Virus record (IMG/VR): IMGVR_UViG_3300042301_003774 | Span: 1 to 64,000 of that record | Direction: 5' to 3' (one strand) | Length of the DNA stretch: 64,000 bases | Source of the DNA: a virus | Shown: in pieces, positions 25,499-33,954 of the stretch | How the letters are laid out: each line of letters begins with the position of its first letter | Numbering within the stretch: the first letter of the stretch is position 1 | Translations under genes and position numbers: made by a program | Notes under the pieces: model-generated | Databases searched by the model: none | The model's input: the letters and a program-made list of their open reading frames with translations, nothing else | Told to the model about the DNA's origin: nothing

Positions 25499-26683
25499 TT
25501 ATTTTAATTTACTCATTAAATCTCTCATTCTTCTAAACTGAGGTGCTTCATATGCTTTTGACTCAGATAACATCTCTTGTGAAGATGATGTAGAAGGTGA
25601 TGATGAAATTTTACCCGCCATAGATTCAGTAACTGGTTTTTTAGTTTCTAATTCTGCGCGAATTGATGTAAAAAGATTTTTTGATTCATTTATAGTAGAA
25701 ACGGTATCAAATCTTTTCAAAATTTCCAATTTCTCTGTTTTTGTTGTTGAATGCTCTGTGAACAATCTTGTAGCGTGAGCTAAATTAGCGTTGAATACAG
25801 CGACTTCATTTAACTTATCTTTAAACAACACTAAAGCTTTTTTATACTCTTGGTTTTGTTTTTTCAAAGTTTCAACTTGTTCATTAATTGCACTTGATGA
25901 TTTTGATTCATTTTTAGCGCCGGCAGCAAAAAGTTTTTTACTTTTTAAACCAGTTCTTACACCACCGTGTGCGTTCCATTTTGTACGAGCAGCTTCACCC
26001 ATTTCTTCTTCAGGTGCTTCTTCTTCGTCATCATCATCGCCTAGGTCAATTTCGTAAACAGTTTCATCTTCTTCAGCCATTTCCTCTTCTTCATACTCTT
26101 CAGAAACCTCTTCATCATCGGTTTCATCATAAGCATCTTCAGATTCGTCTAGCTTAATGATGTACTCGTCCCCATCATCTGATAGTTCAATGTTGTTACC
26201 GTCTTTTTTAACAACGATACCATCTTCATCTGACATTGCTTTAAACACTTTAAGAACTTCCTCATCAGAAGCACCTGTCATGTCTAACATGTCGTCGTCA
26301 CCGGTTGGCATATCCATGCCATCCATTGATGGTAAATCATCATCCATTTCTGGTTCTTCCATTTCAGCGTCTTCATCGTCTTCCATTTCTGCAGACTCAT
26401 CTTCGCCGTCAATATCTTTTGATGGTTCATCATTTATCGAGGACATTTCATCTTCATCTTCAGCCTCTTCGTCATCCAATTCTGGCTGTTCTGACATATC
26501 TTCTTCCTCTTCTGTAGGATCTACAGCATCAGCTGCTTCTTCCTCTTCTTCTGATTCTTTAAGCAAATCGTTTAGTTCTTTCTTCATTACTGATGAAAGT
26601 ATACCTTTTGCATTTTGCTTCACTGCTTCTTCAAGTGTATTAACTTGAAGTAACGCTTGTTCTAAAATTGATTTTTCACTCAT
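25499..26683 (-). CDS. Prohead scaffold protein, gp22 position
   Basis: A 394-residue, extremely acidic protein located between the protease and capsid genes, where T4 keeps scaffold gp22. Residues about 45-240 are dominated by Glu and Asp with Met/Ser; residues about 255-340 are a charged coiled coil (EQVETLKKQNQEYKKALVLFKD, LNEVAVFNANLAHATRLF), and the C-terminal end (FRRMRDLMSKLK) is basic and helical, as in other scaffold proteins that bind the capsid subunit. Function follows from composition, length and position. Confidence 0.75.
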   Translation of the reverse strand: MSEKSILEQALLQVNTLEEAVKQNAKGILSSVMKKELNDLLKESEEEEEAADAVDPTEEEEDMSEQPELDDEEAEDEDEMSSINDEPSKDIDGEDESAEMEDDEDAEMEEPEMDDDLPSMDGMDMPTGDDDMLDMTGASDEEVLKVFKAMSDEDGIVVKKDGNNIELSDDGDEYIIKLDESEDAYDETDDEEVSEEYEEEEMAEEDETVYEIDLGDDDDEEEAPEEEMGEAARTKWNAHGGVRTGLKSKKLFAAGAKNESKSSSAINEQVETLKKQNQEYKKALVLFKDKLNEVAVFNANLAHATRLFTEHSTTKTEKLEILKRFDTVSTINESKNLFTSIRAELETKKPVTESMAGKISSSPSTSSSQEMLSESKAYEAPQFRRMRDLMSKLK

Positions 26684-26702
26684 TTGTGTTATTTTATTTC
26701 TA

Positions 26703-26712
26703 TATAAATATA
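26703..26712 (-). promoter_or_regulatory. Late-type promoter motif GTATATTTATA
   Basis: Coding-strand TATTTATA about 20 bases before the scaffold ATG, between the scaffold gene and the terminator at 26728-26757. Confidence 0.5.
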
Positions 26713-26727
26713 CGTATAATTAAAAAA

Positions 26728-26757
26728 ATCTCATTTATCATATACTGAAATGAGATA
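26728..26757 (-). terminator. Terminator after the prohead protease gene
   Basis: A perfect 9-bp stem ATCTCATTT / AAATGAGAT with an 11-base loop, followed on the leftward strand by seven T. It ends 18 bases after the protease stop. Confidence 0.8.
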
Positions 26758-26774
26758 TTTTTAATATTTTTATT

Positions 26775-27464
26775 TTATTTGTTTAAAAATTTGTCTAGTC
26801 CACCCATCAATTTCTTCATCCTATCGTCAACAAGAGGTTTTTCTTCAATAGTTTCGTTAAATTTATCTTTATCGCCAATGTCTTGAAAAACATACGCACC
26901 AGGTGTTGATGGTGAAGAAACTAAGTCAAAACAAACTAATTCAAAATCATCTTGTACGATGTTTTGACCTTTAACTTGTTTTAACGATCCAACACCTCTA
27001 GATGAAATACCTAGAGTAACTCCGTTAATAAGTAACATAGCTGCTTGGTCTCCCTTACAACTAACGATACCCATTTTTCTAAATCCTGGTGATGTTAATA
27101 GTTTGATTTTACCCATTAAGGTTTTACCATCCCACCATGTTTCTTCAATGGTGTGAGATACCCTATCTAAGTCAATAAGTGATGACGATGGGTGATTCAG
27201 CTCGTTTAGCGCTGAACCTTTTTTCATTATTTCTTGATACTTCTGGTCTTCCCTTTTTAATAAACTCTGAGGATAGATTCTACCGTTTTTATTTGGGGTA
27301 TCATATTTCTGTAAAACAGCGTACAAAATAAAGTCCTGATCGGTATCTTTATTTTGTATTTCTGTTATTACATTTTTGTTATTTAAATCACCGGGAGAAA
27401 TATGACCAGCATCATATTCAATTAAAATTCCCTTCCCGGTTTCATTAGGTCCTAATACTTTCAT
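26775..27464 (-). CDS. Prohead core protease, T4 gp21-like
   Basis: A 229-residue serine protease of the prohead maturation type, which cleaves scaffold and capsid precursors in the assembling head. ILYAVLQKYDTPNKNGRIYP (about 47-65) is the family start, ELNHPSSS (about 88-95) holds the catalytic His91, and LGISSRGVGS (about 151-160) holds the catalytic Ser. Its position between portal-side genes and scaffold/capsid genes matches T4 order 20-21-22-23. The first 40 residues form a short beta segment. Confidence is high. Confidence 0.88.
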   Translation of the reverse strand: MKVLGPNETGKGILIEYDAGHISPGDLNNKNVITEIQNKDTDQDFILYAVLQKYDTPNKNGRIYPQSLLKREDQKYQEIMKKGSALNELNHPSSSLIDLDRVSHTIEETWWDGKTLMGKIKLLTSPGFRKMGIVSCKGDQAAMLLINGVTLGISSRGVGSLKQVKGQNIVQDDFELVCFDLVSSPSTPGAYVFQDIGDKDKFNETIEEKPLVDDRMKKLMGGLDKFLNK

Positions 27465-27484
27465 TTAGATATATTAATATATTG

Positions 27485-27493
27485 TATAAATAC
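27485..27493 (-). promoter_or_regulatory. Late-type promoter motif GTATTTATA
   Basis: Coding-strand GTATTTATA 20 bases before the protease ATG. Confidence 0.5.
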
Positions 27494-27507
27494 ATCTAAA
27501 ATTCAAA

Positions 27508-27936
27508 TTATAACTTAGTTTTATTGAAATTAAATAAACTTTCGTTTTTTAAACACGAATCAACCATACTATTAGTTAAGGTTTTCATCATATTTTTGGT
27601 TTCAATAGATTTAACATCAAAATGTTTTGCAACAAAAAGAGTTATTTCCAAATTCATAAATGATCTTTTATTTAACTTGATTCCTTTAGTTCTTATATCT
27701 AAATCAACAATAGATTCTTTTTTGAATAAATCATTTAGATCTGATATTCTTATTAATTCCTTTATTTCACGCCTAGACTTTGATATGATCTTATCAAAGT
27801 TACTTTCTTCTGAATCTGGTTTAACCCAAGCGTTTAATTTAATATAAACAGTTTTTAGATTTTTAAAATCTACGGTACCATAACCCACTTTAATTTCCTT
27901 GTAATCACCCAAAGGAATAAATTTTCCAATTTTCAT
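27508..27936 (-). CDS. Unassigned head-region protein
   Basis: A 142-residue basic protein between the protease and the region of the portal. It has mixed alpha/beta character, with IKVGYGTVDFKNLKTVYIKLNAW at the start and a helix (AKHFDVKSIETKNMMKTL) near the end. In T4 two small head-core genes (67 and 68) fill this interval, so this and the next leftward gene may be counterparts. No sequence similarity is evident to me. It faces the bS21 gene across about 95 bases. Confidence 0.55.
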   Translation of the reverse strand: MKIGKFIPLGDYKEIKVGYGTVDFKNLKTVYIKLNAWVKPDSEESNFDKIISKSRREIKELIRISDLNDLFKKESIVDLDIRTKGIKLNKRSFMNLEITLFVAKHFDVKSIETKNMMKTLTNSMVDSCLKNESLFNFNKTKL

Positions 27937-28030
27937 TAACTTTTTACATAATTTTATATATATTATGGTGTAAGTATAATATACTTGTTTTTTCTTAAAA
28001 AAACAAATAATCTAAAATAAATTTTTAATT

Positions 28031-28216
28031 ATGTTAATGATTGATGTGAATAAAGGGATCGAAATCGCTTTAAAACAATATAAGAATAAAGTACGTGATG
28101 TAAAACAAATTCAGGAGTTAAGAAAAAGACAGGAATTTGTGAAACCGTCTGTGATAAAAAGAGCGGAAATATTAAAAGCTAAGTATATTCAGGGGATAAA
28201 AGATAGTCTTGATTAA
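28031..28216 (+). CDS. rpsU: Phage-encoded ribosomal protein bS21
   Basis: A 61-residue basic protein with the bS21 pattern: MLMIDVNKGIEIALKQYKNK, then ELRKRQEFVKPSVIKRAEIL, and a C-terminus KYIQGIKDSL. This matches the Bacteroidota type, where MLIIPIKDGEN and AAYIQGLRDA are usual; there is a two-residue deletion near position 10. In Bacteroidota ribosomes bS21 helps to cover the anti-Shine-Dalgarno sequence, with a Tyr (Tyr54 in Flavobacterium) taking part; Tyr52 here aligns with it. It is a lone rightward gene inside the capsid block. No Shine-Dalgarno sequence precedes it. The family call is from recall of the pattern, not a search. Confidence 0.85.
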   Translation: MLMIDVNKGIEIALKQYKNKVRDVKQIQELRKRQEFVKPSVIKRAEILKAKYIQGIKDSLD

Positions 28217-28223
28217 TCAAGAC
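28206..28223. repeat. Perfect palindrome spanning two convergent stop codons
   Basis: GTCTTGATTAATCAAGAC is an 18-base perfect palindrome. Both convergent genes end inside it with codons for Leu-Asp-stop. It may fold on either transcript and act as a weak end signal. Confidence 0.6.
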
Positions 28224-28950
28224 CATCCTTTAACTGCTTTAATCTATAATAGTTGTATTTTGATGTTTCCATAGAGTTAACCTCTAGAACAACGTTGTTT
28301 AACTTACCGGATAAGTCACTATCAGTTTCTTCACTAAGAATATTATTAACCTTAGATAAAACTGTTTCTTTTAAATCAGAAATACTACCATTTAAGTCGT
28401 CATCAGACATAGATAAAATGGTTTTCAATTCTTCTTTTTGTTCTTCATTTAGATTCTGTGAATAAAGGGCGTTAAAATTATTTGCTAAAACGGAATACAA
28501 TAAATTTTCGTTATTTGTATAATCAACACCTTCTTCTAATTTAACATCTTTCTTTTTTGTTAAATGTTCAACTAATTTTTTCTTAGCAATAACTTTTTTA
28601 TCTAAATTACTTAAATTATCATCTTCAGATAATTGGTCTAGATATGAGTATAATTCGTGCGTGTCAACATCTATTGTTTTTAGACTTTCGTTTAACTCCT
28701 TACAAAACTCGCTAATACTTTTAGCTTTATTCTTTAAAATTAAATTCAATTCTTCAACATACAACTTCGCTGTATCCATGTTATCGAAATATTTGTTTTC
28801 AATTTCTTCATAAAACAAATACATTTCTTTAAAATCTTTATTTGAAACTATCTTACTTAGGATAGTTTTCATTTCAGATTTATCGTTTGTACTAAACGAT
28901 TCTGTTAATTTTTTTAAAATCTTACTTTTTACAACCCCAATTTTATTCAT
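28213..28950 (-). CDS. Helical head-core-region protein
   Basis: A 245-residue Lys/Glu/Asp-rich, highly helical protein, adjacent to the portal gene with a two-base gap. Repeated Leu/Ser/Asp stretches (SISDLKETVLSKVNNILSEE) point to a coiled-coil bundle, as expected for a prohead core protein. It occupies the place of T4 genes 67/68. Its stop codon overlaps that of the bS21 gene inside an 18-base palindrome. No specific family recognised. Confidence 0.55.
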   Translation of the reverse strand: MNKIGVVKSKILKKLTESFSTNDKSEMKTILSKIVSNKDFKEMYLFYEEIENKYFDNMDTAKLYVEELNLILKNKAKSISEFCKELNESLKTIDVDTHELYSYLDQLSEDDNLSNLDKKVIAKKKLVEHLTKKKDVKLEEGVDYTNNENLLYSVLANNFNALYSQNLNEEQKEELKTILSMSDDDLNGSISDLKETVLSKVNNILSEETDSDLSGKLNNVVLEVNSMETSKYNYYRLKQLKDGLD

Positions 28951-28952
28951 TT

Positions 28953-30761
28953 TTAGTCATTTAATATATCTTTCAATTTATTTTCTATTTCATAAATATT
29001 CTTTTGTGCCTTTTCCATATTAAAAAGGTCCCCAATATTTTCCGTTTCACCTAAATAAGATTTAATCTTTCTAATCTTACTTTCACTTAACGGCTCACCA
29101 TCAGATCCACCAGCCGAAGGTGGTGATGGTGGTGACGGTGATGACGGTGGCATTCCTCCACCTTCTGCGTCACCCTCAGCTCCCTGATCTTCAATTTTCT
29201 GTCTTTCGTCTTCTGGTATACCATATTTACTATCAACTTCATCAAACACACCAGAACGCTTAATAATTGTCTGTGTATTCAATAACTCAAAGCCCATAGC
29301 TCTTTCAATTCGTTGTTGTTGTAAATCGAGTAATACTTCATTATCACTCATACCAAGAATGTTCTTCTTAGCCCAAGTATGTGAAACAGGAAGAATACCC
29401 ACTTGAGATTGATCTGAAGTGGCATCTTTATAAAGTGTCACCTTTTCTTTCCATTGTTCAATCTTTAATAAATCTGATTGTGCTGATGGGTTTGTTAAAC
29501 CTAGTGTAAAATTTTCTAATTCGTCTTCTAAACCTAATAGGTATAAATGAATTAAAGCTACTTTATTTAACTCTTGTATTAATGATTTTTGTATTCTATT
29601 AATTGTTCTAGCAAAACGCATATCCATTAAAGCTAGATTCTTACCATCACCAACAACTTCTTCAAATCCTAAAAATGCTTTAGGAATACGCAATGCTGCT
29701 AATAATTTTTTCTGGATGTATTCAATATCCGCGATCTCTCCTAAATTTTGCGCACCAGCTAAAGTTTCAATTGGACTAGGCGCTGCCGGATCTCTAACAG
29801 GTATGAAAAAGTCTTGATCGACCGCCATTTGATTGTAACGCATATCAACGTTACCATTTCTTTGGTCAACCACAGTATCTCTTTTAAATTTGTTAGCAAC
29901 ACGTTGTACATATGGTTCAATATCTTTATCATCCATATTACCAACGAATATTTTAAATACACGTCTTTCTGGTGCTCTTGATGTTCTATAAATTAACATC
30001 GCATCTTCAGCAAGTAGAAGTTGTTTCCAAATTCTTCTAATCTTATCTAACATAGAAGTTCCATAAGGTAATTTTCTATCGTCACCCAATAATCTGAAGT
30101 GAGCAATTTCCCATGATTGGAATTCCATGTCTTTATTTTTCCAACTAAAACGTAACTCACGGGTAGACATTTTAATGTCTGATTGGTTTGGGTTTCTATT
30201 TTGTGCTCCTTCCCATCTCTCCAATTCAATATTTGGTAATTGTTGACACCCAATAATACCTTGTTCAGGATCACTTTTTAAATAGACAAAATTATCACCA
30301 TATTTACATAAATTTCTAGCCCACATTTGTAGGTTAGTATTTATGTCTAATTTGTTTTCAAAAAGATCGGTTAAGATATTTTTTACTCTATTTGATTCAG
30401 AATAAACTGTTAATATTTGTCCTTTTTCGGATAATGTTGTTGATTCTTCCGAATATATGTCCAATGCTGCCGAAATCTCTGGAGTAAACTCCATTGACTC
30501 ATAGTCATAATAAGCTGACAATCTAGTTGGTTCATAATAAACAGATTGGTTATATAATGAATTATCTAATTTAGCCCATTTATCAAAAAGATAATGGGAT
30601 TGTTGTGCTTGTAACTTAGCTTTTTCAAATTCAACTGGATCGCCAGTTTTCAACAACTCATCTCTTGAAAATTTAAAAGATGGTTGTGTGTCAGCTGGTG
30701 AATTTTCAAACCCAAAAACCTTAGTTAACTTCTGAAAAATTGTTAAATCTTTGTTTGCCAT
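28953..30761 (-). CDS. Portal protein, T4 gp20-like
   Basis: The 602-residue portal, a dodecameric channel at the special head vertex through which DNA is packaged and ejected. Recognisable T4 gp20 features: RLSAYYDYESMEFTPEISAALDIYSEE (about 78-105), KYGDNFVYLKSDPEQGIIG (about 150-168), GTSMLDKIRRIWKQLLLAEDAMLIYRTSRAPERRVF (about 230-265) and YIQKKLLAALRIPKAFLGFEE (about 340-360). The C-terminal 60 residues contain a Pro/Ser/Gly-rich segment, then a helix. It is flanked by terminase and head-core genes as in T4. Confidence 0.92.
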   Translation of the reverse strand: MANKDLTIFQKLTKVFGFENSPADTQPSFKFSRDELLKTGDPVEFEKAKLQAQQSHYLFDKWAKLDNSLYNQSVYYEPTRLSAYYDYESMEFTPEISAALDIYSEESTTLSEKGQILTVYSESNRVKNILTDLFENKLDINTNLQMWARNLCKYGDNFVYLKSDPEQGIIGCQQLPNIELERWEGAQNRNPNQSDIKMSTRELRFSWKNKDMEFQSWEIAHFRLLGDDRKLPYGTSMLDKIRRIWKQLLLAEDAMLIYRTSRAPERRVFKIFVGNMDDKDIEPYVQRVANKFKRDTVVDQRNGNVDMRYNQMAVDQDFFIPVRDPAAPSPIETLAGAQNLGEIADIEYIQKKLLAALRIPKAFLGFEEVVGDGKNLALMDMRFARTINRIQKSLIQELNKVALIHLYLLGLEDELENFTLGLTNPSAQSDLLKIEQWKEKVTLYKDATSDQSQVGILPVSHTWAKKNILGMSDNEVLLDLQQQRIERAMGFELLNTQTIIKRSGVFDEVDSKYGIPEDERQKIEDQGAEGDAEGGGMPPSSPSPPSPPSAGGSDGEPLSESKIRKIKSYLGETENIGDLFNMEKAQKNIYEIENKLKDILND

Positions 30762-30765
30762 ATTG

Positions 30766-30774
30766 TATAAATAG
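30766..30774 (-). promoter_or_regulatory. Late-type promoter motif CTATTTATA
   Basis: Coding-strand CTATTTATA four bases before the portal ATG. Confidence 0.5.
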
Positions 30775-30809
30775 TATTCTACTTAAACTAAGTAAATTTT
30801 ATTACATTA

Positions 30810-32585
30810 TCAACCCTTTTTATTTGTACCAAATAACCAAGAATATTGGTTATACTGTGATTTACTCGGTGTACTCCCAAACATGTTATTTGATGACCCG
30901 TCAATTGACATAGATCCTATTTGGTCCAGAGTACCCCCATATGAGTAATGTGTTGTGTCGGCTTCATATGTCCTTTCTGACATAACCCAAGATTCCAACA
31001 TCGCTTTATTCTGTTGTTCGTTTCTTTTTAATTGTGTGAAAGATATGTCACCAGCATACATTGCAATAGCAATCGCCATAATAGCGTCATCATGAGCACC
31101 TTTCATATGGTTTGGCTTACCATTTATATACACAAAAGTATTCAACTCATTTAATAATCTATTAGATCTAACAATAAAACTATGTCTAAGCTGTTCTTCA
31201 AAACAAGCAACAATTTGTGTTCTTTTATTGTTAAAATTTATTCCAGGAATCTTTTCTAATGCTTTTGAATTATACTCCCAAACGTTTTTAGTGTTAAACC
31301 CGTCAATAAATAAATCTTTATAATTCATTTCCTGTAGTTTTCTTGATGTTGCAACACCCATACCACCGGTAATATCAATAACAATAAATGCGTTATATAA
31401 AATACCCCATTTATAAGCTATTGATGCTAAGTCATCTGGTGGTATTTTACCAACATATTCAAGAACCTGTTCTCTGTCATCAAAATCTATAATACTAATA
31501 GAAGAAAAGTCATCACTATCACCCCTACTAACATCCACTCCCATAATATATCTATGTCCCTCCTGTGGGTCTTTCCATTGCCAAAGAGTTCCCTGCATAT
31601 ATTTTTCTTTAGGGGTTTTAATCATAGTTTTCGCAATCCTTTCCATAGTTTCAGTTGGGATTACACTATCTCCAGATCCAAGAAAGTCGCATTCAAGTTC
31701 TTGCGCTATTTTTCTTTTATCATATTTAAATTTCTTAGACATGGACTCAAACCAAGTAGAATATGGTTGATATCCTTCGTTAAGAAGTTCTTCATAGTTT
31801 TCTAAATCAAAATCTTTTAGAATAACCTCGTCGTCATTATACTGTTCCCTATTGAGCATATAATGTACAATATCAGGGACCTTAATAAACACAAGGTCTT
31901 TTGTATAACGCGGGTCCTTAAACCATCTTAAATCTGTTATATGAAAATCATTGATACCTCTAATAGCTTGTTCGTAAACACCATAATATATTGGGTCAAA
32001 ACCATTTGGTGTTGAGATAAGTATAATCTTACCCCCGGTTGACAATGACGCCATAGACGCCGCCCAAAAGTCGTCTCCAGCCTCAATATACGCGGCCTCA
32101 TCAAATACTAATATGGTTGGTGTATAACCACGTAGTGCATCCGCAGATGTTGCAACAGCTTTAACCTCACAACCATTATTTAATCGATATCTACTTTCAG
32201 AATTTTTATCTGCAGAAAACCCCACATTAATCCAGTCAGGCCATTGATCTAAAAACGTTCTAACTTTGTTAGCCATTTCAATTGCGGTATCTCGCTTGTT
32301 AGCGATGATCAAAACTCTCTCAGGATTTTCTGGTTTCGCTAATTGTAATTTTTTAGATAACCAAGCGGCTGTTACTGTTGTAACACCAGCCTGTCGATAT
32401 TTTCTAGTAATATTTTCATTATAAGATTCGTAATCTTTTAACAATTGTATTTGATCTGGAAATAACTCTAATGGTACGAATCTTTTTTGTGTGTTGTCAA
32501 ACGTCTGAAGATATGTCTTAAGCGCATATGGAGTATCTTTTATGATACGTGCGTACTCTTTTAATTGTTCTATTTTTTGACTCAT
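30810..32585 (-). CDS. Terminase large subunit, T4 gp17-like
   Basis: The DNA-packaging motor and nuclease, 591 residues from the ATG at 32583-32585 (chosen because the late-type motif and a terminator lie upstream of it). ATPase domain: the Walker A position reads KYRQAGVTTVTA, without the usual Lys; Walker B is TILVFDEAAY; ILISTPNGFDPIYYG is the coupling motif. Nuclease domain: GVDVSRGDSDDFSS and FIVIDITGGMG supply acidic residues, with HDDAIMAIAIA near the end. Its context beside the portal gene is typical. Confidence is high despite the altered Walker A. Confidence 0.92.
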   Translation of the reverse strand: MSQKIEQLKEYARIIKDTPYALKTYLQTFDNTQKRFVPLELFPDQIQLLKDYESYNENITRKYRQAGVTTVTAAWLSKKLQLAKPENPERVLIIANKRDTAIEMANKVRTFLDQWPDWINVGFSADKNSESRYRLNNGCEVKAVATSADALRGYTPTILVFDEAAYIEAGDDFWAASMASLSTGGKIILISTPNGFDPIYYGVYEQAIRGINDFHITDLRWFKDPRYTKDLVFIKVPDIVHYMLNREQYNDDEVILKDFDLENYEELLNEGYQPYSTWFESMSKKFKYDKRKIAQELECDFLGSGDSVIPTETMERIAKTMIKTPKEKYMQGTLWQWKDPQEGHRYIMGVDVSRGDSDDFSSISIIDFDDREQVLEYVGKIPPDDLASIAYKWGILYNAFIVIDITGGMGVATSRKLQEMNYKDLFIDGFNTKNVWEYNSKALEKIPGINFNNKRTQIVACFEEQLRHSFIVRSNRLLNELNTFVYINGKPNHMKGAHDDAIMAIAIAMYAGDISFTQLKRNEQQNKAMLESWVMSERTYEADTTHYSYGGTLDQIGSMSIDGSSNNMFGSTPSKSQYNQYSWLFGTNKKG

Positions 32586-32588
32586 ATA

Positions 32589-32597
32589 TATAAATAT
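32589..32597 (-). promoter_or_regulatory. Late-type promoter motif ATATTTATA
   Basis: Coding-strand ATATTTATA three bases before the terminase ATG and directly after a terminator. Confidence 0.55.
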
Positions 32598-32600
32598 TAA

Positions 32601-32625
32601 AAAAGTGGTCTTTGGGACCACTTTT
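32601..32625 (-). terminator. Terminator between virion gene and terminase
   Basis: A perfect 10-bp stem AAAAGTGGTC / GACCACTTTT with a five-base loop, followed leftward by T-rich sequence. It separates the 432-residue gene from terminase. Confidence 0.85.
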
Positions 32626-32648
32626 ACTATTTTTTAAAAGATGAAAAA

Positions 32649-33947
32649 TTAGTTATCAGATAACCCTATTCCTAAACCACCCAAAAAGTCGTTAAACTCA
32701 TCTGGATCTATTTCATCAGATTTTTTATTTAATTCTTCGTCAAATTCCTGCATTGCTACCTTATAATCATAATCATTAATTTCACTATTAATAATATCAT
32801 ATAACATCTTCATTAATCTTTTACCAGATTGTGTATTCGATAAAACTTCTTTCATGAATACTAAAAATTGTTTAGCTGGTTTAGAAACAATTGTTTGGAA
32901 AAATATTAATTGCATTCCAGACTTATCTTCATCTGTAGTAACTTCTTCAGGAAACGAATCTCTTAAAATATCCCAAATAGCTGGGCCTAATCTTAGATCC
33001 CAAATTTCTTTTTGTAAAGTATCTTCTAATTCGATAACCTTGCTAGCCATTTCTTTATCTCTCGGTTGTCCATGTAATGCTGCGACAACTTCTAAAGTAC
33101 CTTTCATTAGTTCATGAACAAGTATTGGAAAAACAATTGCTGTGGCAACAACTCTAGGTGGGTTTTCGTTTGGAAAAACCGTTTCTTTACCACCAGCTTC
33201 TGGCGCACCGCCACCGCCACCCATTCCTAAATCTTGATTACCCATTTGCCATAACACTGCTTCTGCAGATGACATTAAGGTGCCATATAAACCAATAATA
33301 TTTCTATCTCCAGTTATTTCAATAAGTTTATCTGTGGCATAATGATACATGTAGTGACCTTTAGATGATGATCCCGCCATCATAGCGTTAATCAACCTTC
33401 TTTTAGCTCTTTCTAGAGTTAGATCTTCCAACTCATCATATAATTCTTTTTCAAGTTCAATTTCTTCTGGCTCCATATCTTCAGGTGGAGTTTCCTTAAA
33501 TCCTTCAGAGTTTGGTTTTTGTAATGTTGCTTCATAAACAATATCACCCTCTTCAACACCCATCTCTTTCATAACTAATTCAATAGCTAGTTGTTCTAAG
33601 CGTCTTTTGTGTCTAGATTCGATTTGCGCTACTCTACCATATGCCGAACCCATTGTATTCTTTAAAGTATCTATTGTCCCTTGATCTGGTGTCAATCTAG
33701 GTAGACCAGTGTAGTGTCTTATGTTGTTTACAATTTCTTGATAACGTTTTGACGCTAATAATTCCTCAAAGTTTGAGTTTGGGTTTTCAACATCTTTAGG
33801 TAAGTTAACTTTTTTAAATGGAGTTTCCCTGGTTGATAAATCTCGTTCAATATCTGGACTTGGTCTATCTTCTGAATCATATTTTATAGGCATTTCATTA
33901 AGATTTTCTTGTAATCTCAATAATAGCTCTTTTTTAGTTATTTTCAT
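32649..33947 (-). CDS. Unassigned virion protein
   Basis: A 432-residue protein. It has a charged N-terminus, a helical middle (SAYGRVAQIESRHKRRLEQLAIELVMKEMG), a Gly-rich loop (DLGMGGGGGAPEAGG) near residue 245, and long helices toward the C-terminus (PAKQFLVFMKEVLSNTQSGKRLM). No catalytic motif. It is flanked by other unassigned leftward genes and ends before a strong terminator upstream of terminase. A structural or morphogenesis role is inferred from the neighbourhood. Confidence 0.55.
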   Translation of the reverse strand: MKITKKELLLRLQENLNEMPIKYDSEDRPSPDIERDLSTRETPFKKVNLPKDVENPNSNFEELLASKRYQEIVNNIRHYTGLPRLTPDQGTIDTLKNTMGSAYGRVAQIESRHKRRLEQLAIELVMKEMGVEEGDIVYEATLQKPNSEGFKETPPEDMEPEEIELEKELYDELEDLTLERAKRRLINAMMAGSSSKGHYMYHYATDKLIEITGDRNIIGLYGTLMSSAEAVLWQMGNQDLGMGGGGGAPEAGGKETVFPNENPPRVVATAIVFPILVHELMKGTLEVVAALHGQPRDKEMASKVIELEDTLQKEIWDLRLGPAIWDILRDSFPEEVTTDEDKSGMQLIFFQTIVSKPAKQFLVFMKEVLSNTQSGKRLMKMLYDIINSEINDYDYKVAMQEFDEELNKKSDEIDPDEFNDFLGGLGIGLSDN

Positions 33948-33954
33948 AGTCTAA

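Noticed and set aside
26157-26648. Rightward ORF opposite the scaffold gene, Ser-rich
   Set aside because: It is the complement of the Glu/Asp-rich scaffold; the composition is explained by that strand.
30810-32621. Longer terminase start at 32621
   Set aside because: The extra 12 codons run through the late-type motif and into the terminator hairpin; the ATG at 32585 has better context.
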